Below the pieces are notes generated by a model, which saw only the letters and a program-made list of their open reading frames with translations, was not told where the DNA came from and did not search any database. A stretch of 64,000 nucleotides of DNA from Tigriopus japonicus (taxonomy: Eukaryota > Arthropoda > Copepoda > Harpacticoida > Harpacticidae). The position numbers were made by a program, and so were the translations under genes. Every line of letters begins with the position of its first letter. The first letter of the stretch is position 1. Positions 20,501 to 32,500 of this stretch are shown here, piece after piece. The stretch covers positions 4,227,220-4,291,219 of the forward strand of contig CM021316.1 of the NCBI GenBank assembly GCA_010645155.1, read 5' to 3'.

Positions 20501-23500
20501 TCATGAGACGAGTAAAAAGAGTGCTGGGACTTCTAAAATCAAGGTTAAGAACATCCAGTCCACAAATATTAACACAAAAAGTTCGACAGAATTCTTTCAA
20601 GACACGTGTTCAACAGTTTTAGCCGTTAATAAGGAATAAATGACGTTGTGTCAAAATATAGCCTCGGCCTCATACCATTTTTTCAAAAATCGGAGTTCGT
20701 GTCCACCCCTTTCAGTCTTGGCCAGACATCCCTTCGGAATACTGACGGTCACGCACCTTCGTCCGGCTTCCAGCCAAATGCCACCAACAACGGGAACTAA
20801 CGAAGGCCCTGTTTAATCTGACCCATCCCCTCTACTGTAATAACCAAGATTTTCATCATCTCTCTTTACCCAACTGCATTTGTTCTGTATGTCAATCTCC
20901 TCTTTATTTCTTTCACGTGCACGGAAACCACTCTAGTCAACTCGTGATATCACAATATGTTTCGTGTATTGTAACGTTTTTAACACTTGACATGTCACTA
21001 CTACGTATGTATATTTTACTTTTATGCAACCTGGCATGACCTTTAGTCGCAATAAACGTATTATTTTTATTATTAATTATATTAATTAGAAATGGAAAAT
21101 TGCACTTTTTCGCCTCTTCCGAAAAGAAACAAGAAAACCTTTTTTAATTAGATATTTTTTCATGCTTGGTAAACAAAAGCGCTGAAATGTTACAAAATAC
21201 AATTATTGCAATTCACCGAATAGAGAGACGAGAATCTTATGTGGTCACTTAAAGTTGTTTCTTGCAGAAAAATATGATTTACTTTATGGAAATGTGAACT
21301 TTAACTTTCAATTACTGGATAAGCTTTGAGGCCCCAAAAAGGTTGTTTGTTTCTTGCTTCGTTACTTCATTTGCTTTTTTTGTTCATTTTGCCATTTTGA
21401 TTTGCCATCAGCTTTTTACATAACTTATTTAACATAATTTACATAAACAAATTGGGACCAAACTTTGCAACACCAAGGTTTCAAATTGCTTCAAAGAAAG
21501 GGGGATCCTCTTCAGTACACGGTGTTCCAAATGGCTTTTTAGGTTTGAATCAAAATACCCAAAAACACCATGGCACTTTTTGGACCCACAATTCAATGTG
21601 AAACAACTTTACTTTATTGTATTATACAAGATTAGGTCCAAGGAAAAAGTTATATACCTAAAAACCTAATAAATATAACATTTTTTAACAAACTATTTAA
21701 TCCATATTTAGAGGCCATTTAGTTACCTAATGAATTCAAATTGAATAAAAATTCATTCAGCAACAGCTGAGTTATTTGACTTTGAATGGTCCATTTTTTA
21801 CCCCAAAAAGCCGAAAAACGCTACAGTTATATGAAAAAACAAATTCCCAAAGATTTCACATAGCTTTTCAATATTGCAAAAATGTATGTTTTTTTTACTT
21901 TTGGAACATATGTCAAAATAGCTCAAAATAAGAAAAAATATCACTTAAAAGGTATTTAAAATACATTTTCCAATAAAAAACTTTTGCAGTATCAAAGACA
22001 CCCAAAGTTGGGTAATAATTTAAAGTTTTGAAGAAATCGGTTGATGTTTCAAGTTTCGATTTTAGTCCATTTTGAACATGGTCCTTCTAGAAATCGTAAT
22101 TTTGGATATGACTCTGTTAGACATTTTTATTTGTAATTTTGGCACAACACACATCATAGCGTACCCTAAATTGTTATGAAAATAACTTTCCAAAAATCTT
22201 ATTTAAGTGCATTTTAAGTGATATTTTTTCTTATTTTGAGCTATTTTGACATAAGTTCCAAAACTGGAAAAAATCATTTTTTTTGCAATATTGAAAAACT
22301 ATGTGAAATCTTTGGGAATTTGTTTTTTCATATAACTGTAGCGTTTTTCGGCTTTTTGGGGTCAAAAATGGACCATTCAAAGTCAAATAACTCAGCTGTT
22401 GCTGAATGATTTTTTGTTTAATTTGAAATCATTAGGTAACTAAAGGGTCTCTAAATATGGATTAAATAGTTTGTTAAAAAATGTTATATTTAATAGGTTT
22501 ATAGGTATATAACTTTTTCCCTGGACCTAATCTTACATAATACAATAAAAGTAAAGCTGTTCCCCATTGAATTGTGGATCCAAAAAGTGCCATGATGTAT
22601 TTGGGTATTTTGATTCAAACCTAAAAAGCCATTCGGAACACCGTGAGTAGTTAACAAACATGTCAATTTTGTGCTCATTCCTACCGCGTGTTTTGACCCC
22701 GAGAAGCTTCCCTCGCGTTTTCACAAGGCTCAAGTTCATTCGCTTCATAACCACAATCACTTGTAGAAGAGCAAGCCATATTGGTCTCTTGAATCACTTC
22801 TAGTTTTGTATTTGAAGTCAAACGACGGTTGATTGTTAGCCTCCGCTTGGCTTTTCTTAATCCAGCTTCTTCATCTGATGCTAATTTCCTCATTGATCCA
22901 TGGTTTGGAGATCTAAGCGTAAGGGTTGGAATGACTTTAGAAGTTGGGAGCTGTGACGAGTCTTCGGCCAAGATTGTCTTTCCACCAAATAAAACCTTCA
23001 TGGGGATATACATCGTTGATGAATGTTGGCAATTTTTGTTCTGGACAAGAGACTTCTAAAAAATAAACCAAAATTGAAAATAAAAAGAGATTCTTCGTTC
23101 CATCTTCCATTTTGGTCCGACCATGTTACCTTTTCCATTTGATCATGACTTGCAGAGGTTCTCAGGTTAGTGTTGTGATTATTGTTGACGTATTGAAAAT
23201 TTTCTTGGAACAGAGAAATAGCGCCCAAGATGAAATATATCTGAAACGATAACAATTCACTTTATGTGAAACCAATTTGAAGTAAAAGTTGACTTACCTG
23301 AGCGAACAGCAAAAGAAATGTGAGCGTAAATATGAATGCCGTTTTTGGTTCAAAAGTTGTCTGAAACGACAAAAAATATATATTCTTTGTGAAATTTTCC
23401 ACGTTACATTCCTAGAGAAAATTATTTAGCCTATAAAACTTGAAAGTCTCATTGTTTTAATCCTATTTGGATTTTTCTTGCCTAGTGGTAAAAACTGCTC

Positions 23501-26500
23501 CAGCTTTCTTGCCTTTAAGTGGAATTAAGAGCTATGAAGCACAGAGCCACTCACTTAAATGCAACAACAATGCCTAATGTGTTAGAAGCAGAGTTGTCAG
23601 AAACATGCAATTTACACATATTTTTTTTTTTTGTAAAATATTTTTTTTTTTTTTTTTATTGTGGGTGCTAGGGTCGGAGGTTTGAGCCTCGCCCGGCCAG
23701 CGAAGCCAGCCATCACATCTTTCAAATCATTTCCGATAGGCAATCTCGTGTCCGGTATCAGATTGGTTCTCCGTCTGTGGGTGTGGATTAGCGTCTAAAA
23801 GTTTCCCTGAGAGAGGTCGGGGAGGAGAAATATGAATTTGTTCTTGGAAGTTCCACCAAACATCTTTCAAAAATATCTCTTTAGGAGCTCAGGTTTAATG
23901 ATTTCACGTCTCTTCACAGGTCAGATTGCTTTGATCATCTGCCAGTCTGCGCGCCATAGATCACCCACAGATCATATACTGACTAGATGTCGCATTGGCC
24001 CGTTCCGTCGGCGAGAGAAAAGTGACACCACTTGGCCCAGCTGCGCTAGCTTCAAAATCTCAGGGCGACCGCGTGCTCAGAAGTAACGACTCTCACTCGC
24101 GTCGAGAACAAAGTGCGTACGGTACGTTGAGTTTGTTCAGGATTTGGCCACGCTGGCAAAATTTTTAAAAGTTCAAAATTCCCACCATTTTAGGGTGTAG
24201 TGTTATGTACCAGCTGATGAAGCAAAGTTGTCCACCTTTTTCTCGCACGAAGCGAGGTCTAGCCATTAGATGGTCTGTGGTCTCACCTAGAGACGCCTCT
24301 AGTCTCACCGGCAAATCTTAAAACTGCTCGCTTTCTTCTTTGAAGGAAGACGAGACGCGGCAGGTGAGGCTGGAGTGTGAGGAAACGTGAAATCATCTTA
24401 AAATCTTAGGATCTTAAAATCCTCAGCATTTTGTCAACCAATGTTGAGAATGATTGTTTGATGACTTACATATGTCACTACCCTAGTCAATTCTGTTCTC
24501 ATTTTGGGAAAAAGCCTACCACAGGAGGGATTTATCGCGTTTTAACTGAAGCACTCTCGCTTCCTCCAAGCTAATACAGGCCAAGGACGTGGACAGGCGG
24601 ATCGAAATTGAAGAAATTGCACACTAAGAAACAAAACATCAAGTAACGAGTCTACGATAACACTGTCCCATTATGTTGAGCGATATTGATGAGACTTGCA
24701 AGTAGCCTAGAAGTTTGAACGAAGTGACGAGTTACCGTGTCGAGGAAAAGTTTAGAGAACGTGTCCACAAGCGAAAGACTAGCTTGCAAAGTATTCAGAG
24801 CGATCCAAGGCACAAGATAACCACGAATCTCCTAAAAGGCAAACAACGTTGAAAGTGCCTCATTAGCATGACTTCGATCCTGCATTTGTCGCCAGGCATT
24901 GTTGACTTTTGTCCTTTCTTTTATTATGACAAAAATATGTATTTTCACATTGTTGACTAAATACTTTACTTAAAAGGATAAAACTTGAAAGGCTTCAGTT
25001 TGAAAAGAAACCAAATCTTTCGCACACAAGAATCTTAACCGCAGAATCTTTTTCAATTTTTATCATTATTTTTTCTTCAAACCAATTTGTTGAGAATGTT
25101 TGATAATCAAAATTCAGGTCAAAAAGAGAAAAGAAACAAATTCATGGACGTATCATGGAACCAAATTTTATTTTACGGAAAACTTGGCAAGGAATTTTAA
25201 TCATAACCTAACTTTGTAATTTATGAAATTTCCGTCAAAATAAATTGTTTTTGATCTTTAATAACGTAAAAGAGTACGAATTGTACTAAGGTTTGACAAA
25301 GCTTTTGACTCTGACACTTGTTTGAGTTGAAAATAGAAATGTGCAGTCCACCCAGCATAAGCACGGTCATATCATAGATATGCATTTATGCGAGATACTC
25401 AGTTTTTTGCCGGACAATAGCTGAAAAATGGTTGCGTGAATCAGTCCAAATTTTCCGAGGAAATCTACTATGCAGGGTTGGTTCAAGTGACACCCTAGCC
25501 CGAATGTTAGGTGCACTAATTCAAATGGCTCAAGCATACCAAAGTAGTGTATGAATAACGCTCATTATCATAATGAAAATCAGCTGCCTTTCAAACGCAG
25601 CTTATGTACGGAAACTATACTTGAGCAACGTTATTTTTACTCTACTTTGGTATACTTGAGCCATTTGAATTAGTGCACATAACATCCAGGCTCCTGTCGT
25701 TTCTTTTGTCCCAACAATAAGATTTGAAATTATTGAATTATTCAAGATTTGAATAAGAACTGTTGTTTTGACTTTGTTGCCCTAAATATGATATACAGAT
25801 TACATAAGAGGCGATCATACACGGATGTGATTTGAGGCAGGGCTAGACAAATTGCACATTTGAATTATTGCACATAACATCCGGGCTCCTGTCGTTTCTT
25901 TTGTCCAAACAATAAGATAAGGTTTGTTGCATCTGAAACTGTTAATTTGACTTTGTTGCCCTCCATTTGATATACAGATTACATAAGAGGTGATCATCCA
26001 CTGATGTGAATTGAGGCAGGGCTAGACAAATTGCAAATGATTTTGATGATCAACCCTTTTTTCAAAGACTGGAGTAAACTAACACTGAGTGTGTCCAATT
26101 TGACTATGACCAGAAACAAGTTTTCTCGCAATGACAAGGCTTGAGTTAAGAGAGCTTGTTGATGGTTGATTGCAACAGAGCGGTCCAATTCAACTTCAAA
26201 AGTGGCCTACAAAATTATAGGCGGGATTGGCCCAGTATGTCGTATCTATCAATATCTGTGTGTCTTATATGCAGAAGGAAGTCATTGGTTTGTTTCTACT
26301 CGAAATTATAATTACCATCGCTAATCTCCAAATCCAAAGAAATACAGTGGTCCTTGGATTTGGATATTCAACAGGGTGCCATGGCGATTTTTTCGCAAAT
26401 AATGTGGTTTTATTGTAATTTCAAAGGATTTATCTACTTGGTGTCTTTACTTTACTTGGCTATATGGTTCCTATGGTACCTTTCAAAATATAGCTAGGGG

Positions 26501-29500
26501 GTGGTCCTAGGCCCATTTCTAAAAACAAAAATACTCTTAGATTTTTTAATGTCCCTCTTTTTAAAAACACTTGTTGATTATCGTCAATTGTTACCCATTA
26601 CTCAACTATCACACACTTACAGGACCTTTCATGGAACAAGTTAGCAAAAATAAGCTAACAACAAAGGTTTTGCTTAAAGATGTTATGTTGTTATGAACTA
26701 CGACGGACATTACATGGGAGACCGGGATAACGGTGGAAGTTTATTAAGATTAAATAACGAAAGAAGAAGGATATTGAACAGAAGAAACTACAGGTTTATA
26801 AAGGAAGGAGGAACGCACAATAAGAGGAATGAAGGAGAGCACAGACACGATTTTCAAATACATAACACCTCCACCTCCTCCAAATCACATTTTCCCCCTA
26901 CAACGGAATATTTGATTGAACATCATGTAAGAAGTTACTGCTCCCAATCATGACAACTTCAGGGTTGACACACAGCCCACCATACGATCTTAGGCGACTC
27001 ACGACCCACAATACAATCATTGGTGACACACATCCCGATAGATTCTACGGTAAACCCGTTTGCACCACCACGGGTAAAATCGTCCGCACCACGGCGGGAA
27101 AACTCATCCGCGTGATAGCGGGAAAACTCATCCGCACGACAGCAGGAAACGTCGGGTTGATTGATTGACACATTCATCACCCTGGGTGGCGTCTGGTTCA
27201 GGACCAGAGCCTCACGACGACAACGTATGGTCCGGATTTCGTGCTCCAACGAGAGCAATTCAATGTAGAATTCACAGATGACACGGTCATCTTGATCCTC
27301 GGAGGTCTCAACCAGACACTGGACCTCAATATGGGCGTCTCCGTAAGCCTCACACCGGGCTTCAAGGGTTTGGAGCTCACTCTCCAGGGCGGAGATATCC
27401 CACAACTCAATGGACAACAAGTCCATTGAACGAACACTGTACCAGAGAATCTCTTCTCACTTCTCAGTGGACTGTATTTCAATCTCAAAATAGGAATTTT
27501 TCTTTTTCTATATACACTTTTTCTCCTTTCCTCCGTTTTCTTCCTCTCGCTCCCCTTTTTCCACCCCTCCGGCCTTTTCTTCTTCCAGCCGCTCCTCTCC
27601 TCCCGTCAATGTCAGGGATTACGAGTCAAGCGGAATCGGCCAGGGTCCCCGATCAGATGAAAACCTTCGATCCACTCCTCCCCCCCATTTCGCGAGACAA
27701 GGGGTCGCCAGACGCCGTTACTGGACTCTCAGGAGCCACTTCGAGAATGTCAGATGTGGATGCACGTCTTAGGGGGGCAATGGACACACTTTAGTGATTG
27801 GCCTTCGAGTGTAACCGTCCGGAGTCTTGACAGTCAATGCTCGAACCAGCAAATGATTTGATTTGATTTGATGATTTATTCAGGGACTCATTTAAGATAC
27901 AAAAGTCATGGTTTAAGTGAAAAATGTTTGATAAAAAAGAAAAAGCGAGATCCCGCCCTGCGCCCTGGATGAACTTCTGTCACAATCCCAGCCCTCCAGG
28001 TTGACCTAAGCAACGAGGTGCCTACAATAAGGACCTCAGTTCCTTCTTTGAGGTTCTCCATCCTCACTTGCCACTCACTTCTTGTCAGGAGAGTTGGTAG
28101 GTATTCAGTGATCCACCGCTCTCAGATTCGATCCACCAGGCCTTGGACATAGTTGAAGTGCTTGTGTGGGTCCATGGACTGATAGCGTCCTGGGGGGACA
28201 GTGGCATTGGCTCGTAATAAAAGAAAATGGTTGGGCGTTAGTGCTCTGGCATCACCAATATCCGAACTCTCATACGTCAGGGGGCGGGCGTTCAGCATAC
28301 CCATGACCTCACAAAAACAGCCCAGAGTTCGTGATCCCTAAGGTGCCGTCTTACCCCTTGATCCTGCTCCAGGATCTTAAGCATAGCTTTCTTCGCTGAC
28401 TTAACCAGGGATTCATGGGCCCCTCCCAGTGCGGTGCAGCCGGAACTTGGAACTTCCACTTTATTTGGCTCGGTAGAGGATCGTCACCCACCCGTCCTGT
28501 CGACTTTTCAAGGTCCTGCAGAAGGCCGCAGGTCCCAACAAGGTTTGTCCCATTATCACAGTAGATCTGGTCAGGCTTCCCTCTCAGGTTAATGAAATTC
28601 CGCAAGGTGTTCATGAAGTCCTGAGTGCTGAGGGACAGAACAATTTCCAGATGAACCGCCCTAGTGGTCATGCAGGCAAAAATCACACCCCACCTCTTCT
28701 CAATTTTGTTCCTCAGCACCAAGACTTCCAGTGGGCCAAACAAGTCCAAGGAAGTGTTCCAGAAAGGGGGCTGAGCCATCGCAAGTCTTTCTGGGGGCAG
28801 GTCCGCCATCTCTTGATGGGCTGGGCGGGCCTCCAATCACTGACACACCTGGCATTCAAGGCAGATTTTCCGAACAACTTCACGTCCCCGTAAGATCCAG
28901 TACTTCTGACGGATCATTGCCAGCCCCTGATTTACCCCGGGATGGTGAGCATGCTGGTCTTTATCTTTAAAAATGAGCTTGGTGAGGAGATGTCGTGGAC
29001 AGAGGATGATTGGATGGCGTTGGTCATAACCAATCTGGGTCCCACTTAGAGGGCCTCGGGCCCGTACAACTCCATCCCCTGCCACAAAGGGTGCCAGACT
29101 GGCCATGCGGGATGTAGATTGAGGTGCAAGCCCGCCATGTTTGTTAAAGTCGTTGGGAAATGACTCCCACTGCGCAAGGATAAGGAAATCCTGTAAGCTA
29201 AGAGGGGAATTGAGTTGGTGCCCGGTATCTTCTCTACAAGGAGTTCCTTAAGATTGTTGAAACCTTCTCCCACATAGTTGACATTGACATTGGTTGGTTG
29301 GTATTTTTGCCTTTTCTCTTCGTCGGTGACTCCCACTTTTATGTCTGGTGGCCAATCCATTCTAACTTCCCTTTGAAATGTCGGACCCGATATCCATTGG
29401 TCAAAAACGTGATGGTCAATCGCAAGACTTGACCTTGTTCCAAAATCGGCCGGGTTGATCTTACCGGGAATGTGTCTCCATTCTTTGGCTAGAGTCAGAC

Positions 29501-32500
29501 TCTGTATTTCCCCAATCCTGAATGCCACAAAGGGCTTAAAGGTTTGGGCCATGTTGGCAATCCAGCAGCTCACTACACGACTATCTGTCCAAAAGAAATG
29601 ACTGTTCGTTTTCAATCGTAAGGTGCGTTGGAGGTGATCTGCCAACCTGGCTCCCAAGACAGCTGCCTGAAGCTCTAGTTTTGGGATCGTCATTGGCCGT
29701 TTTGAGGATACTTTGGTCTTGGCGCATACTAGTCGCATGGATATCTGGTCATCTGGAGTGTAGGATCTCATATATGCAGCTGCACAGTCGGCATCTTCTG
29801 ACGCGTCGCAGAACACATGAAGCTCTTGCTTTCCCACAGGATCATCCCAATCTTGACTCTTGACGACTAAATGTTTCATTTGGATCTTCCCAGCTATGGT
29901 AATGGGGGAAAGCAGGCCCAGTGGGTCATAAAGCCCTGCCAGACGGCTTAACAGGCCCCGACGAGTCAAGGTGAGGGGCCTCTGTTCCACCGTCAGGGTT
30001 ACGCCACAAGAAGCGATGATAACGTGCATCATCCCAGTTCATTTGTATTCGACTGAACATGGCCTCTATATCTCCGAGAACCGCCACAGGTCGCTCCCGG
30101 AAGCGCAAGAGCACATCCATCAAGTCTTGTTGAAGAGGTGGGCCAGAGAGAAGAGAATCATTGAGGCTTCTTCCATTGAAACGGGCAGCAGAGTCAAAGA
30201 CCACTCTGACTGTTTCCTTGTCTTTTTTCCATACGCCATGGTGTGGAAGGAAAGCCTGGTTAGGATGATTGAGCTCCACTGGGTCATCAATTCGGACTCC
30301 ATATCCTTCAGAAATGGTTTTCCTCTTGGCCTTCTGGGTTCTCAGCCATTCTTCGATTGTTTTGTGGTCGGGGCTCACCTGGGGTGATGTTCTCCAGAAC
30401 CACAAAGAAAGCACTTTTAAACCTGATCACGATGAAGAATTCGAATTCGTTTCCGTCCCACAGAAATGAAATCTGGTATTGGACCCTTTGGAGAAATTGA
30501 GATCTGCATTAATCAACCATGAGCCATGTTTGGATCCGAATACCTCTTCTTTGATTTCTGACAATGGTTTGGCAAATGACTCGATGCGTTGAATGAGTAA
30601 ATTATTTTCCACACCCTCCGGGACATTCAAAAATCTCAACCTCGATCCTTTATTTCCTCCTCTGATTGAGCACGTCCATTTGATTTCTCCAAACTGTCGT
30701 TGAAACTCCACATGCTCGCCAAAACGTTCAGCCACCACAATGTCGGCAACAGTCTGTATTTTGATGGTGCTGGAATTTTTTGAGCCTCCAGTCTTTCTAA
30801 TCCTTAAAATTTCATTCTTGTCAAGCTTTAAGTCACTCTTGAGAAGCTCAGCCATTTTTTTTAGTTGAAAGATAGCCCTCAGAATTTTTGCATTGAAAAT
30901 CAAGAACTAGTCCAGGAAATCTTCGCTGAACTATCGACGAATAGCTCGCTATAGACCCATTTTCGTTATCAACGGGTTTTTCAGAGCATGACCTATGAGT
31001 CATTCTTCCAACACTTTGAGAGATTGGCCTCTCATGCAAAGTTGTTCTAAGCGAGATTCCGATTTTCTAGAGGCCTCCAGAAACGGGTTTTTAACCCAGC
31101 ATGTTCGTGGACCCACACATATTGGAGGAAACACGCTTGACCTTCTCCTCACTTCATGTTCCAATAGTATTCATTATGTAACCGTCCGGGAAGATCTATC
31201 CTTGAGTGATCATTTCCCTTTGGAATGTGAGGTTGACTCGATTGCGAGTTTTGTTGTCAATTCTATCTCAAATTGGATTCGAACTCTCGCTGTCTGGGGA
31301 AGCACTTACGCAACCTACACGTTAGTACGCTCGGTTAGTCTGGCTTGTTTCAAGAACTAATGAATATTTTTTCGAATATTCTAGTCAAAAAAATATTTCG
31401 GGCAAAATTGAGGAAAATAAATGTATGACCAATGCTCAAAAGAGCTTTCCCATAATGAACCCAAAATACAAAAATCTCTACAAAATGACATTTTTATTAA
31501 AATTCACAACCAAAAGTACTATCATATAACAAAAATACTGCCCCATCTATTGAGGCAAATTGAAAATTGTATTGTTAAATCAATTACATGTCAAGTTTGC
31601 CTCCAAAAACACTCCAAAAACCAAATGCATCAAATTCGCCAGAAACAAATTTGGAAAATCGGTGCACACAGACAAAAATACCAAAAAATGGCCCTGTCAA
31701 GAAAATGTATTTCTTAAATATCCGTTTTTTCCAAATATTTTTGCCTTTTGATAAAAATAGTGTATATTGGATATTTTGTCACTTTTTGGCAAATATTTTT
31801 CCGAGCCCTAATCATGGCATACGTTGCGATGTGCTGCCCTCAAACCAAGGTCAGATATATATCAATCATTGGTCAATTTGAGAACTACAAAAGCCCAGTC
31901 GGCTGTCGGCTTCCCCTATACAACTGAAATCCTTTTAACTATTTTAGCCAAATTGATTAATTGTTTTACTATACTCCAAAACCAGGTTTTGCTCAAACAA
32001 AACAGCTTTTTGGCGGGAATCTCGGAAAATTGCCAAAAATTGCACAGAACTTGAAAAATTGCACAAATTGCAAATAAACGGGAAAAATACAAAAAAACAT
32101 TTACTAGAGAATGACATTCCTGGACATAGGAAAAGACGTGTAATTTTTCCAATTTTATTTTAGTATTTTGGTTACTACTCACTTGACACAGACCGATGAA
32201 TAAAACTCCACAAGATAAGATGACCAAAATATCACAAATGGACTTAACCATGTAGAAGCCAGATTTCTCTGAAATCCAAGAACGATTTATATGAATGCAT
32301 GAAACAGTTTTTGAAGAAGACTTACCACTTAGATCGAATCCATTGGGATTGATAATACTGCCTTGTACCACACGAGGGATGCGATTGTCTGCAAGGTCTG
32401 AGGCGTCATGAGAGTTCGAAGTCCTCCAAAAAATCTGAAATTGAATATTGTTTTATGCTTGAACATAGTAGCACCAAAATTCTTCCTGCCATTTTGCCCT

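Larger units (their letters stand above)
27930..30420 (-). mobile_element. BEL/Pao LTR retrotransposon, pol fragment
   Basis: Minus-strand order: gag zinc-knuckle remnant CFLCGSGEHHPR near 30380-30415, reverse transcriptase, RNase H, integrase zinc-binding region, integrase core and the C-terminal Pao domain. Several frameshifts separate them and no LTRs were identified. It lies in intron 4 in the sense orientation of the host gene. Confidence 0.85.

Noticed and set aside
24460..24500. GTAAGT donor-like site on the minus strand as an extra exon
   Set aside because: The only acceptor nearby would give an exon of about 13 bases with no membrane-like content.
26400..26500. Hydrophobic reading as the missing membrane exon
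   Set aside because: The hydrophobic stretch is on the plus strand and lacks matching acceptor and donor sites for the minus-strand gene.
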